A stretch of 64,000 bases of DNA, taken from Novosphingobium sp. BW1 (GTDB lineage: Bacteria > Pseudomonadota > Alphaproteobacteria > Sphingomonadales > Sphingomonadaceae). The stretch lies in assembly GCF_008107685.1 (NCBI RefSeq), contig NZ_VIRF01000078.1, positions 124,001 through 188,000 on the forward strand, read 5' to 3'. The position numbers were made by a program, and so were the translations under genes. Below are positions 41,841-52,529 of this stretch, piece after piece. The notes under the pieces were generated by a model. The model saw only the letters and a list, made by a program, of their open reading frames with translations. It made no database searches and was not told the origin of the DNA. Within the stretch, counting starts at the first letter, position 1; the number at the start of each line of letters is the position of its first letter.

Positions 41841-43265
41841 ATGGCCGAATACGAGCAACGCCTGCTGATGCTGATCGACGACGAGCCGGCCCAGAGCCGT
41901 CTCATTTCAGCGCTGGCGGCGCGTGAAGGATGGCGCACCGTCACCGCGCAGGACGCCGAAACCGCCATCGCCATGCTTGGGACGCGCCAGGGCATGCAGC
42001 TCTCCGCGATCATCCTGGACCAGTGGGTGCCTGGCGATGATGCCTGCGCGCTCATCAGCGAACTCAAGTCGCGCCGCCCGGCCCTGCCGATCCTGATGAT
42101 CACCGCCAGCACCTCGCCGCTGCTCGCGGTCGAGGCTATGCGGGCGGGCGCCAGCGATTATCTGGTAAAGCCGGTCGCGCCCGAGCGGCTGATGCACGCA
42201 CTGCGCTCGGCCACCACGCGCGAGGCTGCGCGCGACGAGCTCGCTCCGCTCACCGAGAAGATGCCCTCGCGGCCCGACTTCGAATCGATGATCGGGGCCG
42301 CGCCCAATTTCCGCAAGGCGCTGGCCGTTGCCGCCAAGGCGGCGCGCGGCCAGCATCCCGTGCTGATCGAGGGGGAGAGCGGCACTGGCAAGGAAATGCT
42401 GGTACGCGCCATGCACGCGGCTTCATCGCGCGCGAAGATGCCGCTGCGCCTCATCAACATCAGCGGCATTCCGGCCAACTCCATCGAATCCGTCCTGTTC
42501 GGTCACGAAAAAGGCGCCTTTCCCGGTGCCTTCGAGCGCCAGGTCGGAGCGCTCCAGCACGCCGACGGCGCGACCCTTGCCCTCGACGAAGTCGATTGCC
42601 TGCCAATGTCGGTGCAGGAACGCCTGCTGGAATCGATCCGCAGGGGGGACGTGCGCCCCATCGGCGCGCGCCATTCCTTCCGCGTCGACGTGCGCCTGAT
42701 CTCGTCGAGCAACCTGCCCCTGGCCGACCTTGCCGCGACCGGGAATTTCCTTCCCGAGCTTGCCGAAGCGCTGGGCCACACCAAAGTCACGCTGCCGCCC
42801 TTGCGCGAGCGTTCCGGTGACATCCCGGCCCTCACCCGCTATTTCCTCGCGCGTATCGGCGAACAGCCGGGCCTGCGCGAACTGGGTATCACCGATGGCG
42901 CGCTCTCGCTTCTGGCCGCCTACGATTGGCCTGAGAACGTGCGCCAGCTTCAGGCCGCGCTGTTCCGCGCGTCGGTTTTTTGTGACGGCGATGCACTTAC
43001 CTCCGCGGACTTCCCGCAGCTTCTCGCCATCCTCGGCCCCGGCCCCTCCAACGTGGCGGGCAATCCGCTGCAGGAGAGTGCGGGCGTGATGCTTTACACG
43101 CCCGATGGCAACCTGCGCCGCCTTGAGGACATCGAGGCCGACGTCATCCGTCTTGCCATCGGGCTCTACCGGGGCCGGATGACCGAAGTGGCCCGGCGTC
43201 TGGGCATCGGCCGGTCGACCCTCTACCGCAAGCTGGCTGATCTCGGCATCGACAACGCCGCTTAG
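41841..43265 (+). CDS. Sigma-54-type response regulator with altered GAFTGA motif
   Basis: A 474-residue NtrC-like protein. The receiver domain (residues 1-120) has DDE acidic residues, phospho-Asp in AIILDQWVP, Thr in LMITAST and Lys in YLVKPVAP. The AAA+ domain has Walker A EGESGTGKEMLV, Walker B ALDEVDCL and arginine finger LPPLRERSGDI. The sigma-54 contact loop reads GAFPGA instead of GAFTGA. The C-terminal Fis-like helix-turn-helix is TEVARRLGIGRSTLYRKL. The ATG at 41841 is used; a GTG seven codons earlier is possible. No kinase gene is adjacent. It converges on phoD, with overlapping stops. Confidence 0.9.
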   Translation: MAEYEQRLLMLIDDEPAQSRLISALAAREGWRTVTAQDAETAIAMLGTRQGMQLSAIILDQWVPGDDACALISELKSRRPALPILMITASTSPLLAVEAMRAGASDYLVKPVAPERLMHALRSATTREAARDELAPLTEKMPSRPDFESMIGAAPNFRKALAVAAKAARGQHPVLIEGESGTGKEMLVRAMHAASSRAKMPLRLINISGIPANSIESVLFGHEKGAFPGAFERQVGALQHADGATLALDEVDCLPMSVQERLLESIRRGDVRPIGARHSFRVDVRLISSSNLPLADLAATGNFLPELAEALGHTKVTLPPLRERSGDIPALTRYFLARIGEQPGLRELGITDGALSLLAAYDWPENVRQLQAALFRASVFCDGDALTSADFPQLLAILGPGPSNVAGNPLQESAGVMLYTPDGNLRRLEDIEADVIRLAIGLYRGRMTEVARRLGIGRSTLYRKLADLGIDNAA

Positions 43266-44419
43266 GCCGCGAACCCGAAGCTGCGCGTGACGAGCGGCTG
43301 CCCGTCCGTGCGACAGACCGTCAGCGTCACTTCGCGCGCATCCCAGTCCACGGCGACTTCGCCGAAATTCGCATCGCCCACACACATCCCCTGCCGATCC
43401 GCATCAGGCTCGCGCGCGGTCGCTTCGGCATTGCTGGCGTTGGGGCGGTTGAGCGAGGAGGCGGTCATCTCCCAAATGCCCTTGGCGGCACCGGGCACAT
43501 CCTTGCGATAGATCCCGCCAACATGCCGATCACCCGAAAGGAGGACGAGCCAGCCGCCCTTGCGCGCAGCCAACGCGGCGTAAAGACGTTCCCGCTCACG
43601 CGGCATGAGCTCCCAGCCCTCCCACAAATGTGCATCGGACAGCACCTGGATTGAGGAGACGACCACGCGCAGGTCCGCAGGCTTTGCGAGTTCCTCGACG
43701 AGCCAGGCCCATTGCGCCGCGCCCAGCATCTGTGCGTCCGCGCTGCTATCCGGCACATAGCGCCCATTTACCGGCAGGGTCTGGCCCGGCGGGGGCGGCA
43801 CGAGCGGGGAGCGCTGGAAGCGGGTGTCGAGAAGGATGATCTGCACGCGGCGCCCTTCTGGCCCATAGGTGCGCGCATGATACACGCCCTCACGCCCACG
43901 CACGTCTCCGGGCGCGTTCCAGAACGTCTCGTATATGTGCTCGGACCAGCGCTTGAACGGGAACACGGTGCCGCCATCGTTGAAGCCGTAGTCGTGATCG
44001 TCCCACACCGTATGCATGGGGACGGTCTTGCGGAATTCCTGAAACTCCAGGTGACCATTCAGGCGTTCGTAGGCCCGGCGCAGCGATCCCAGATCCGCGC
44101 CCCCATCCCAGCCCGGATCGCCGTAGACGTTGTCGCCGATGTAGAGGAAGAGCTGCGGGTCGCGGCTGGCGATGCCCTGCCAGAAGGACTGGTCGCCTTC
44201 CTGGTTGTTGCAGCTGCCGACCGCAAAGCGCGTGATCTCGGTCTCCGGGGCAAGCTGCGGTCCCTCGGGCGCGCGGGGGAGCGCAACCTCGTGTTCAAGG
44301 TCGCGGTAGTAGGGCTCCAGCAGCGCGGCTGGCGAGGAGGCCTGCGCATGGGCGGCTCCACCAGCAACAAGGCCGCTCGTGGACAGGAACAGGAAGCGGC
44401 GGCGCGAGGAGGTCAGCAT
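43262..44419 (-). CDS. PhoD-like metallophosphatase
   Basis: A 385-residue exported enzyme. The N-terminus has SSRRRFLFLS, a twin-arginine-type signal, ending near AHAQA. Metal ligands follow PhoD order: GSCNNQEG (Cys/Asn), YIGDNVYGD, VWDDHDYGFND, LLSGDRHVGG. It should hydrolyse phosphoesters in the periplasm. The ATG at 44419 (MLTSSRRRF) is chosen for the signal. Its stop overlaps that of the response regulator on the other strand. Confidence 0.9.
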   Translation of the reverse strand: MLTSSRRRFLFLSTSGLVAGGAAHAQASSPAALLEPYYRDLEHEVALPRAPEGPQLAPETEITRFAVGSCNNQEGDQSFWQGIASRDPQLFLYIGDNVYGDPGWDGGADLGSLRRAYERLNGHLEFQEFRKTVPMHTVWDDHDYGFNDGGTVFPFKRWSEHIYETFWNAPGDVRGREGVYHARTYGPEGRRVQIILLDTRFQRSPLVPPPPGQTLPVNGRYVPDSSADAQMLGAAQWAWLVEELAKPADLRVVVSSIQVLSDAHLWEGWELMPRERERLYAALAARKGGWLVLLSGDRHVGGIYRKDVPGAAKGIWEMTASSLNRPNASNAEATAREPDADRQGMCVGDANFGEVAVDWDAREVTLTVCRTDGQPLVTRSFGFAA

Positions 44420-44484
44420 GGCGCTTTCTCCCAAAGCGCCATGACCTTTTCAAGACATGCCGAAGAACGCTTGCCTCTCTAGGC

Positions 44485-44519
44485 AAAAGCGCCGCTGGCC
44501 AAAGACCAACGACGCTTTT
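44485..44519 (-). terminator. Rho-independent terminator downstream of 44551 gene
   Basis: On the minus strand AAAAGCG pairs with CGCTTTT, with additional CG and TGG/CCA pairs inside a mostly paired stem, followed by a pyrimidine-rich stretch. It lies 32 bp after the stop at 44551 and before phoD. Confidence 0.65.
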
Positions 44520-44550
44520 ATCCAGATCTCTTGAGGGGAAAGAGGTCGGT

Positions 44551-44925
44551 TCAGTTTTCGAGATAGACGCGGGGCACCGTGTGGCCCTTTTCCGACATGT
44601 ATTTGGCGTAGTCGAGACGATTGTCCTTCAGTTCGTGCGCATACTCACCGTAGGCATCGCGGGCGTCTTCCAAATCGGTCGCGCGCTTGAGGTCACTTGA
44701 AAGCTCCTTCTTCGATTCAAGGACGTTCCCCTGATAATCGAACCACTGGGAATTCGCGATTCCCGCGATAGGCCGGGTCATGATGCGACCTTCCTCGGTC
44801 TGCGCCCACTGCTGCTCGGCGGTCATGGGCATGTCGCCCATCGGCATGGCGGCAACAGCCGCGCCTGCGGGGATGGCCACGGCAGCGGCGAGAACGGCGG
44901 TGCGAAAGGTCTTGGTCTTGATCAT
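44551..44925 (-). CDS. Small periplasmic protein, function unknown
   Basis: A 124-residue protein with a signal peptide (TAVLAAAVAIPAGAAVAAM). The mature part has Met-rich GDMPMTAEQQWAQTEE and a Tyr-rich helical C-terminus (YGEYAHELKDNRLDYAKYM). No family recognised. It stands alone between folP and phoD, followed by a terminator. Confidence 0.7.
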   Translation of the reverse strand: MIKTKTFRTAVLAAAVAIPAGAAVAAMPMGDMPMTAEQQWAQTEEGRIMTRPIAGIANSQWFDYQGNVLESKKELSSDLKRATDLEDARDAYGEYAHELKDNRLDYAKYMSEKGHTVPRVYLEN

Positions 44926-45163
44926 GGGATGTGTCTCCCTTCTTCGAAATCAGCGCCAGGCTCGATTGCCTTGCGTTCGGGAAGGAAACGGGTCGATCGG
45001 GTAAATCCCTCCCGGGGAAGAGACGAAATGGGCCCTTGCCGCGACGAAAACGGCGATGCGTGCAGCGGTGAACGCACCGCCCCTTGCTGGTTCATCCCGC
45101 AGAAAGCTGCGGTTCATCGGCGATCAAGATTTCGGGTGTCGGACGAGCCCTGAGGCTGCCCGA

Positions 45164-46276
45164 TCAATCCACCAGCTGCGAGAAGTCGGTGAGCGCGGCA
45201 TCCCGCATACCGCGCCACACGCGCACGGCCTGCACCGTTTCGGCCACGTCGTGGACCCGCACGATGTGCGCGCCCGCCTCCATGGCCTTGAGCGCCAGCG
45301 TGATCGAACCACCCAAACGCTCATGGGCTGCCGCCTCGTTCGAGAGGGCCCCGATCATGCGCTTGCGGCTCGCGCCCACCAGCAGCGGGTGCCCAAGGGC
45401 ATGGTACAGCGCGATGGCGTTCATCAACGCCAGATTCTCGGCCAGCGTCTTGCCAAAGCCGATGCCCGGATCGAGGAGAATGCGCTCCGGTGCGATGCCT
45501 GCGGCCACGGCCTCGTCGCGGGCCTCTTCCAGCCAGTCGAATACGTCGAGAACGACGTCGCCGTAGCGCCCATCCGAATGCAGGTCATCGCCCTTGCCCG
45601 GTGCATGCATCAGAACCACCGGCGCCTTCGAGGCCGCCGCCAATTCCAAGCTGCGCGGATCGAAGCGCAGAGCCGAAACGTCATTGATGATGTGCGCACC
45701 CGCAGCCAGTGCCGCCTCCATCACCGCCGCGCGGCGGGTGTCGAGGCTAACCGCCGCGCCCATCATGGCAAGGCGCTCGACCATGGGGACGACGCGCTTG
45801 ATTTCATCCCCTTCCCAAACTGCAGCTGCGCCAGGGCGCGTGGACTCGCCGCCCACGTCAATGATCGCGGCGCCCTCCTCCAGCATGCCCACAGCGTGGT
45901 CGATGGCGACATCGGGATGGTCCAGGAACCGCCCCCCATCGGAAAAGCTGTCGGGCGTCATGTTGAGAATGCCCATGACCTGGGGCTGATCCAGGCGGAT
46001 CGTGCGCTCGCCGCAGGAGATCGGCGCATGCACTTTCGCAAGTGCTGACCACTGGGTCTCGGCCTGCGTCTTCAAAGGCGCATCGAGCGCCGCAATCGCA
46101 GCAGGCATGGCCGCTGCATCGACCAGCGTGCGCGCGACAACCTTACGCCCCTTGCGTTCGATAAGCGCAAAGCGACTGGCCCAAGCCAGCGAACCACCAA
46201 GGCGGACAGCGTTGCCCGCTTCGCTCTGGGGACTGTCGACCAGAGCGATCGGGCGGATATAGATCTTGCGGGGCAT
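45164..46276 (-). CDS. folP: Dihydropteroate synthase
   Basis: A 370-residue TIM-barrel enzyme. The core signature is MGILNMTPDSFSDGGRF followed by IDVGGESTRPGAA, SLDTRRAAVMEAAL, INDVSAL, DPGIGFGKTLAENL and GASRKRMIGAL. It joins dihydropterin pyrophosphate and p-aminobenzoate in folate synthesis and is the sulfonamide target. About 100 residues precede the core, longer than in E. coli (282 residues); such extensions occur in sphingomonads. It is downstream of ccrM on the same strand. Confidence 0.93.
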   Translation of the reverse strand: MPRKIYIRPIALVDSPQSEAGNAVRLGGSLAWASRFALIERKGRKVVARTLVDAAAMPAAIAALDAPLKTQAETQWSALAKVHAPISCGERTIRLDQPQVMGILNMTPDSFSDGGRFLDHPDVAIDHAVGMLEEGAAIIDVGGESTRPGAAAVWEGDEIKRVVPMVERLAMMGAAVSLDTRRAAVMEAALAAGAHIINDVSALRFDPRSLELAAASKAPVVLMHAPGKGDDLHSDGRYGDVVLDVFDWLEEARDEAVAAGIAPERILLDPGIGFGKTLAENLALMNAIALYHALGHPLLVGASRKRMIGALSNEAAAHERLGGSITLALKAMEAGAHIVRVHDVAETVQAVRVWRGMRDAALTDFSQLVD

Positions 46277-46334
46277 GGCGGCTCTTTAGCCTTTTACCGG
46301 ACGGTGTCGAGAAAGGGTGGAAGAGACCCTCTTC

Positions 46335-47639
<1,305 letters not shown>

Positions 47640-47716
47640 AACATATTGTGCCTGCACCCCTGCGCGGTGCCGCGAAATTTTTTTACGCCGCTCCGAAAGA
47701 GGATGTCGCAAGCGGC

Positions 47717-48355
47717 TCAAAACGCCATTTCGAGCTGGGCGATGGGCGCGAAGCTGCGGCGGTGGTGCGGACTGGGTCCATGTTCGCGCAGCGCGGCAAG
47801 ATGTCCTGCAGTGCCGTAGCCCGCGTTGCGCTCCCAGCCGTACATCGGGAAGGCCTGCGCGAGCACGCGCATGATCCGGTCGCGGTGCTGCTTGGCTATG
47901 ATCGAGGCAGCCGAGATCGCCGCCTCGCTGCCATCACCGCCCACGATCGCGCGCACGTTGGGCCAGCGCCAGCCCTCGCTGCGTCCCTCCGGCGTCTTGT
48001 TGCCATCGATGAGAACCTCGTCCGGCTCGAACCCGGCCTTGGAGCACAGCGAACTGGCCGCGCGGGTCATCGCCAGCATAGTCGCAGCAAAGATGTTGAT
48101 ACGGTCGATCGTCTCGACATCGACGACACCAACAGCCCAGAGGCAGGTTTTGTGTATTTCTGTTTCCAGCTGCAACCGGCGGCTGGCCGAGAGTTTCTTG
48201 GAATCGTCGAGCCCGGCCGGCGCGTTCTTGCCAAGCAGCACAGCGCCCGCCACAACAGGCCCGGCCAGCGGCCCACGACCGGCCTCGTCAATGCCCATGA
48301 CATGCGGGCGAACCAGCGCGATGCCCCCGTAGGGGCCGATAGAAGGAAGCGTCAT
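47717..48355 (-). CDS. rnhB: Ribonuclease HII
   Basis: A 212-residue RNase H-fold nuclease that removes RNA in RNA-DNA hybrids. The motifs MGIDEAGRGPLAGPVVAGAV, DDSKKLSASRR, IDGNK and AIVGGDGSEAAISAASIIAK with RIM are the catalytic DEDD set. ATG 48355 overlaps the divergent ATG of the sugar dehydrogenase (CATG). Alternative starts upstream (48373) lie within that gene. Confidence 0.94.
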   Translation of the reverse strand: MTLPSIGPYGGIALVRPHVMGIDEAGRGPLAGPVVAGAVLLGKNAPAGLDDSKKLSASRRLQLETEIHKTCLWAVGVVDVETIDRINIFAATMLAMTRAASSLCSKAGFEPDEVLIDGNKTPEGRSEGWRWPNVRAIVGGDGSEAAISAASIIAKQHRDRIMRVLAQAFPMYGWERNAGYGTAGHLAALREHGPSPHHRRSFAPIAQLEMAF

Positions 48356-49559
48356 GATCTCCGGAAAATCCATGTTTCTGCCGTCCCTATCGGCGCTCGG
48401 GCTGGCGCTGGCAAGCTGCGGATCATCGGCCTCCGACACCCCGCCCACCCCAGAAGCCGCAGCGCCGCCCTTCACGGTGGAAACGCTGGCAAGCTTCGAG
48501 GAACCTTGGGCTATGGACATCGATGCGGCCACCAACACGGCGATCATCACCGAGAAGGCCGGGACGATCCGCCTCTACCTGCCCGATGGCAGCAAGGGAA
48601 CCGTCAGCGGCGCACCCAAGGTCGCCTACCAGGGCCAAGGCGGCCTTGGCGATGTCCTCTTCGCCCCGCAAACCGACTGGACACCGCCCGGGAACGGATC
48701 GCTCGACGGGCGCCGGGTCTACATCTCCTGGGCCGAGCCGGGTGAAGGCGACACCCGCGGCGCAGCCGTGGGTCTTGGCACTCTGGCCTGCTCGGCGCCC
48801 GCCAGCTGTGTGCTCGAAGGACTTGAAGTAATCTGGCGCCAGACCCCCAAAGTGACAGGTGCCGGACACTATTCACACCGTCTCGCCTTTTCGCCCGATG
48901 AAAGCTACCTCTTCGTCAGCTCGGGTGAACGCCAGAAGGGCCAGCCCGCGCAGGACACATCGAACACGCTGGGAACCATCGTGCGCCTGCTGCCCGATGG
49001 TTCCCCGGCGCCCGGCAACCCCTTTGCCGACAAGGGCTCACCCTCCGACGAGATCTGGTCCTACGGCCACCGCAACGTACTTGGCCTTGCCTTCGATGCG
49101 AACGGGGACCTGTGGGACCTTGAGCACGGGCCTGCGGGTGGCGACGAAATCAACCGCGTCGAGGCAGGGCTCAATTACGGCTGGCCTCTCGTCTCGGACG
49201 GCGATCACTACAACGGCGATCCGATTCCGCGCCATTCCACCCGTCCTGACCTTGCCGGGCCCGCCATCAGCTGGAACCCGGTGATCGCACCGGGCGATTT
49301 CATTCTGTACAAGGCAGACCGCTATCCCGGCTTCCAAGGCAAGGCGGTCATTGCCTCCTTCTCCGTCCCCGGCCTCGTCCTGGTCGCCCTCAACGGCACA
49401 CAAGGTGTTGAAGAAGCGCGCTATGAACTCGATCATCGCATCCGTGAGGTACGCGAGACACCCTCGGGCGAGATCTGGCTGCTGGAAGACGGCCCTGCTC
49501 CGGACAGCGGACACCTCCTGAAACTGGTGCCTCCTGCCAACGGCCAAAGCGCGAATTGA
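48354..49559 (+). CDS. PQQ-dependent sugar dehydrogenase-like lipoprotein
   Basis: A 401-residue glucose/sorbosone dehydrogenase-family beta-propeller. The N-terminus has a lipobox LASC near residue 22, so it is probably anchored in the envelope. Motifs: EEPWAMDIDA, EKAGTIRLY, GQGGLGDVLFAP, WSYGHRNVLGLAFD, LWDLEHGPAGGDEIN and GLNYGWPLVSDG. Such Asd/YliI-type enzymes oxidise aldoses using PQQ. The ATG at 48354 has AAGGA six bases upstream. The start codon overlaps that of rnhB on the other strand. Confidence 0.9.
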   Translation: MISGKSMFLPSLSALGLALASCGSSASDTPPTPEAAAPPFTVETLASFEEPWAMDIDAATNTAIITEKAGTIRLYLPDGSKGTVSGAPKVAYQGQGGLGDVLFAPQTDWTPPGNGSLDGRRVYISWAEPGEGDTRGAAVGLGTLACSAPASCVLEGLEVIWRQTPKVTGAGHYSHRLAFSPDESYLFVSSGERQKGQPAQDTSNTLGTIVRLLPDGSPAPGNPFADKGSPSDEIWSYGHRNVLGLAFDANGDLWDLEHGPAGGDEINRVEAGLNYGWPLVSDGDHYNGDPIPRHSTRPDLAGPAISWNPVIAPGDFILYKADRYPGFQGKAVIASFSVPGLVLVALNGTQGVEEARYELDHRIREVRETPSGEIWLLEDGPAPDSGHLLKLVPPANGQSAN

Positions 49560-49597
49560 ATCGACAAAGCGTGCGTCCAGCCCTATCGGCGCGCGCC

Positions 49598-50125
49598 ATG
49601 TCCAACTTGTCCGAAACCGCAACCGTCATTCCGCTCGACAACGTCGACCCCGCCCTCGTCGAGGACCTCCTCGACCGTGCGTTCGAACCCGAGCGACACC
49701 AGCGCACCGCCTACAAGGTGCGTGAAGGCATGGAATGGCTCCCCGCGCTCAGCTTCGCGGTCATGGACGCCAAGGACATGATGGTCGGCTCGATCCAGTG
49801 CTGGCCGGTCGCGCTGACCGACGACGATGGCCGCGCGCACCCGATGATCATGGTCGGCCCCGTTGCCGTACTGCCCGAGGAACAGAACCGCGGTTACGGC
49901 CAGGCGCTGATGTCGGCGGCCATGTCGGGCATCGACGAGCGCGCCCCGCTCCCGCAGGTCCTCATCGGCGATCCCGAATACTACGGCCGCTTCTGGGCCT
50001 TCAGCAACGCCCAGACGCAAGGGTGGGACCTGCCCGGTACGTTCGAGGCGAGCCGCCTGCTGGTGCGCTGCGACAACCCGGCCGTGCTGCCTACAAAGGG
50101 CACGCTTGGCCCCTGGACGCGCTGA
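49598..50125 (+). CDS. GNAT-family N-acetyltransferase
   Basis: A 175-residue acetyltransferase: the acetyl-CoA motif A is VGPVAVLPEEQNRGYGQALM with the RxxGxG/A pattern. The N-terminus has VEDLLDRAFEPERHQRTAYK. Substrate unknown. ATG 49598 is chosen; an earlier ATG at 49556 overlaps the dehydrogenase stop. It begins a run of same-strand genes (GNAT, DUF1285, Nudix, cca, two proteases) with small or overlapping gaps. Confidence 0.87.
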   Translation: MSNLSETATVIPLDNVDPALVEDLLDRAFEPERHQRTAYKVREGMEWLPALSFAVMDAKDMMVGSIQCWPVALTDDDGRAHPMIMVGPVAVLPEEQNRGYGQALMSAAMSGIDERAPLPQVLIGDPEYYGRFWAFSNAQTQGWDLPGTFEASRLLVRCDNPAVLPTKGTLGPWTR

Positions 50126-50228
50126 ACGGGATCCGGTCCCAGCCGCATATCAGGGTGCCTGGCTCGGGAATGAAGCTGGAAAAGCTTGGCGCTTGGCGCA
50201 TGCGTGCCTATCTGGCATCGCACACGCC

Positions 50229-50774
50229 ATGCCTTACGAAGCCCCACCCGACCTTGCCGGCCTTTCTCTCGCCGACGTGGCCGCGCTCCTCGAAGCGCGG
50301 AGACTGCCGCCCGTCGAAACCTGGAAGCCTGCACATGTCGGGGACAGCCATATGCGCATCGCCGCCGACGGACGATGGTACCACGAAAACGGCCTGATCA
50401 CGCGCCCCGCTATGGTGCGCGCCTTTGCCTCGCTGCTGCTGTGCGACGCACACGACCAGCACTGGCTGGTCACGCCCACCCAGAAACTGTCGATTGCGGT
50501 GGAAGATGCCGCGTTCCTCGCCGTCGACCTCAAGGCGGAGGACGGCAATCTCGTCTTTCGCCTCAACACCGATGACTTCGTGATCGCGGGCCCTGCGCAC
50601 CCGATCACGGCCGAAGGCGATCCCGACACACCCGCCATTTACCTGGACGTGCGCCACGGCTGCCGTGCCCGGCTCAACCGCAGCACGTACGCCCAGCTCG
50701 CCGAAATCGCGCTTGCAAGCGATGACCTCTCGGTCACGAGCGGCACCGCCCGTTTCCCGCTGAGCACGGCATGA
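50229..50774 (+). CDS. DUF1285 protein
   Basis: A 181-residue soluble protein with MRIAADGRWYHENGLITRPA, VRAFASLLL, WLVTPTQKLSIAVEDAAFLA and VYLDVRHGCRARLNRSTYA, matching DUF1285 structure papers' conserved parts. Function is unknown. Its stop overlaps the next (Nudix) gene's ATG by four bases. Confidence 0.88.
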   Translation: MPYEAPPDLAGLSLADVAALLEARRLPPVETWKPAHVGDSHMRIAADGRWYHENGLITRPAMVRAFASLLLCDAHDQHWLVTPTQKLSIAVEDAAFLAVDLKAEDGNLVFRLNTDDFVIAGPAHPITAEGDPDTPAIYLDVRHGCRARLNRSTYAQLAEIALASDDLSVTSGTARFPLSTA

Positions 50775-51364
50775 GCGCCCTGTTCGAGGCCGTAAAGCGC
50801 CGCTTCGAGGCGCGCGAAAAACATGCCCAGCCCAACCGCTTCATCGATCCGCGCACCGCCCAGATCGAGAGCTTCATCCCGGCCGCCGTCCTCATTGCGC
50901 TGACCGAACGCGAGCGCCCCGGTATGCTCCTCCTCCACCGCCCTTCCTCGATGCGCGCGCACCCGGGCCAGGTCGCCTTTCCCGGCGGCCGGATCGATCC
51001 GGGCGAAGCGCCGGTCGAAGCCGCCTTGCGCGAAGCGAACGAGGAACTGGGCATTGATCCCGCCTGCGTGCGGGTCGTCGGCACGGGCGATCTCTACCGC
51101 ACCGGCAGCGGCTACGAAATTACGCCCGTCCTGGGCATCGTGCCCCCTGACATCGAGATCCGCCCCAACCCCGCCGAGGTTGCCAAGTGGTTCGAGGCCC
51201 CGGTCGACTTCGTGCTCGATCCGGCCAACCAGAAGGCCAGGAGCCTGGAATGGGAAGGCGCGCGGCGCGAATATGTCGAGATCATCTGGGAGGGACACCG
51301 CATCTGGGGCGTTACTGGCGCCATCATCACCAACCTAACGCATAGGCTGAACTGGCATGACTGA
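50771..51364 (+). CDS. Nudix hydrolase (CoA pyrophosphatase-like)
   Basis: A 197-residue protein with the Nudix box GGRIDPGE-x7-REANEELGI. The preceding LLLHRPSSMRAHPGQVAFPGG is the CoA pyrophosphatase (NudL) signature. It cleaves CoA to 4'-phosphopantetheine and 3',5'-ADP. Overlaps the DUF1285 gene (4 bases) and cca (8 bases). Confidence 0.92.
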   Translation: MSALFEAVKRRFEAREKHAQPNRFIDPRTAQIESFIPAAVLIALTERERPGMLLLHRPSSMRAHPGQVAFPGGRIDPGEAPVEAALREANEELGIDPACVRVVGTGDLYRTGSGYEITPVLGIVPPDIEIRPNPAEVAKWFEAPVDFVLDPANQKARSLEWEGARREYVEIIWEGHRIWGVTGAIITNLTHRLNWHD

Positions 51365-52529
51365 ACGGCTTCGCGCCGAATGGATGGGCCGCGCGGATCT
51401 CGCCGATCTGGTCGCGGCACTGGGCGAGGGCTGCGCCCGCTACGTCGGCGGCGCGGTGCGTGATACGTTGCTTGGCCTTGCCGTGAAGGACATCGACATG
51501 GCCACCACGCTGCGGCCTGAAGAGGTCATGCAGCGCCTTGAGGAGGCCGGAATCCGCCGCGTACCCACCGGGATCGAACACGGCACCGTCACCGCTGTCC
51601 TCTTCGGCGGCCCAGTCGAGATCACCACCCTGCGCCATGATATCTCGACCGACGGGCGCCGGGCCACGGTCGCCTTCGCGCAGGAATGGCACGAGGACGC
51701 CGCGCGGCGCGACTTCACCATCAACGCCCTCTACGCCGATCCCGTGGATGGCACGATCTTCGACTATTTCGAAGGCCAGACCGATCTCGCCTCGCGCACC
51801 GTGCGCTTCATCGGCGATGCCCGCCAGCGCATCCGCGAGGATCACTTGCGCATCCTGCGCTATTTCCGCTTCCAGGCCCGTTTCGGAAGCCTGCCCGCCG
51901 ACCCCGAAGCCGAGAGTGCCTGCCGGGAACTCGCCGCGACGCTCAAGGGCCTCTCGCGCGAGCGAGTGGGCATGGAAACGATGAACCTCCTCGGCCTCAC
52001 CGATCCCGCACCGACTATTGCCCGGATGAAATCCTTGGGCATTCTCGACGTGATTCTGCCCGAAGCCAACCCCGAAGCGCTCACCGCCCTCATCGCGTGC
52101 GAGCAGCGCCATGGAATCGCGCCCGATCCGGTACGCCGCCTTGCCGCCCTGCTCCCGCCCGATGTTGCTCTCGCCGAACAGATCGCCTCGCGCTTCCGAC
52201 TTTCCGGAACGCAGAAGAAGCGCCTCGCTCTCGCCGCTGCGCGCGAGGACATTCCCGGTGAGTCGCGGGCGCTCGCATTCCGACTGGGCATGGAACAGGC
52301 GCTCGACCGCTTGCTGATCGCAGGGGCCGATGTCACCCCGCTCAAGGACTGGACCGTCCCCACCTTCCCGCTCAAGGGCGGCCAAATCGTCGCGCGCGGT
52401 GTAGGCGCAGGCCCCGAGGTCGCGCGCGTCCTGCGCGCCGTCGAAGCGATGTGGATCGCGGAAGGGTTCCCGCAAGGCCCGCGCGTGGAGCAGCTGCTCG
52501 ACAATGTGATCGCGCAAGGCCGCGCGTGA
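51357..52529 (+). CDS. cca: CCA tRNA nucleotidyltransferase
   Basis: A 390-residue class II nucleotidyltransferase that adds or repairs the 3' CCA of tRNA. Signature parts: YVGGAVRDTLLGLAVKDIDMA, EHGTVTAV, EDAARRDFTINALYADP, EDHLRILRYFRFQARFG. The gene is co-oriented and overlapping with the Nudix gene, and its stop overlaps the GTG start of the first aspartic protease. Poly(A) polymerase is less likely given size and motifs. Confidence 0.94.
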   Translation: MTERLRAEWMGRADLADLVAALGEGCARYVGGAVRDTLLGLAVKDIDMATTLRPEEVMQRLEEAGIRRVPTGIEHGTVTAVLFGGPVEITTLRHDISTDGRRATVAFAQEWHEDAARRDFTINALYADPVDGTIFDYFEGQTDLASRTVRFIGDARQRIREDHLRILRYFRFQARFGSLPADPEAESACRELAATLKGLSRERVGMETMNLLGLTDPAPTIARMKSLGILDVILPEANPEALTALIACEQRHGIAPDPVRRLAALLPPDVALAEQIASRFRLSGTQKKRLALAAAREDIPGESRALAFRLGMEQALDRLLIAGADVTPLKDWTVPTFPLKGGQIVARGVGAGPEVARVLRAVEAMWIAEGFPQGPRVEQLLDNVIAQGRA

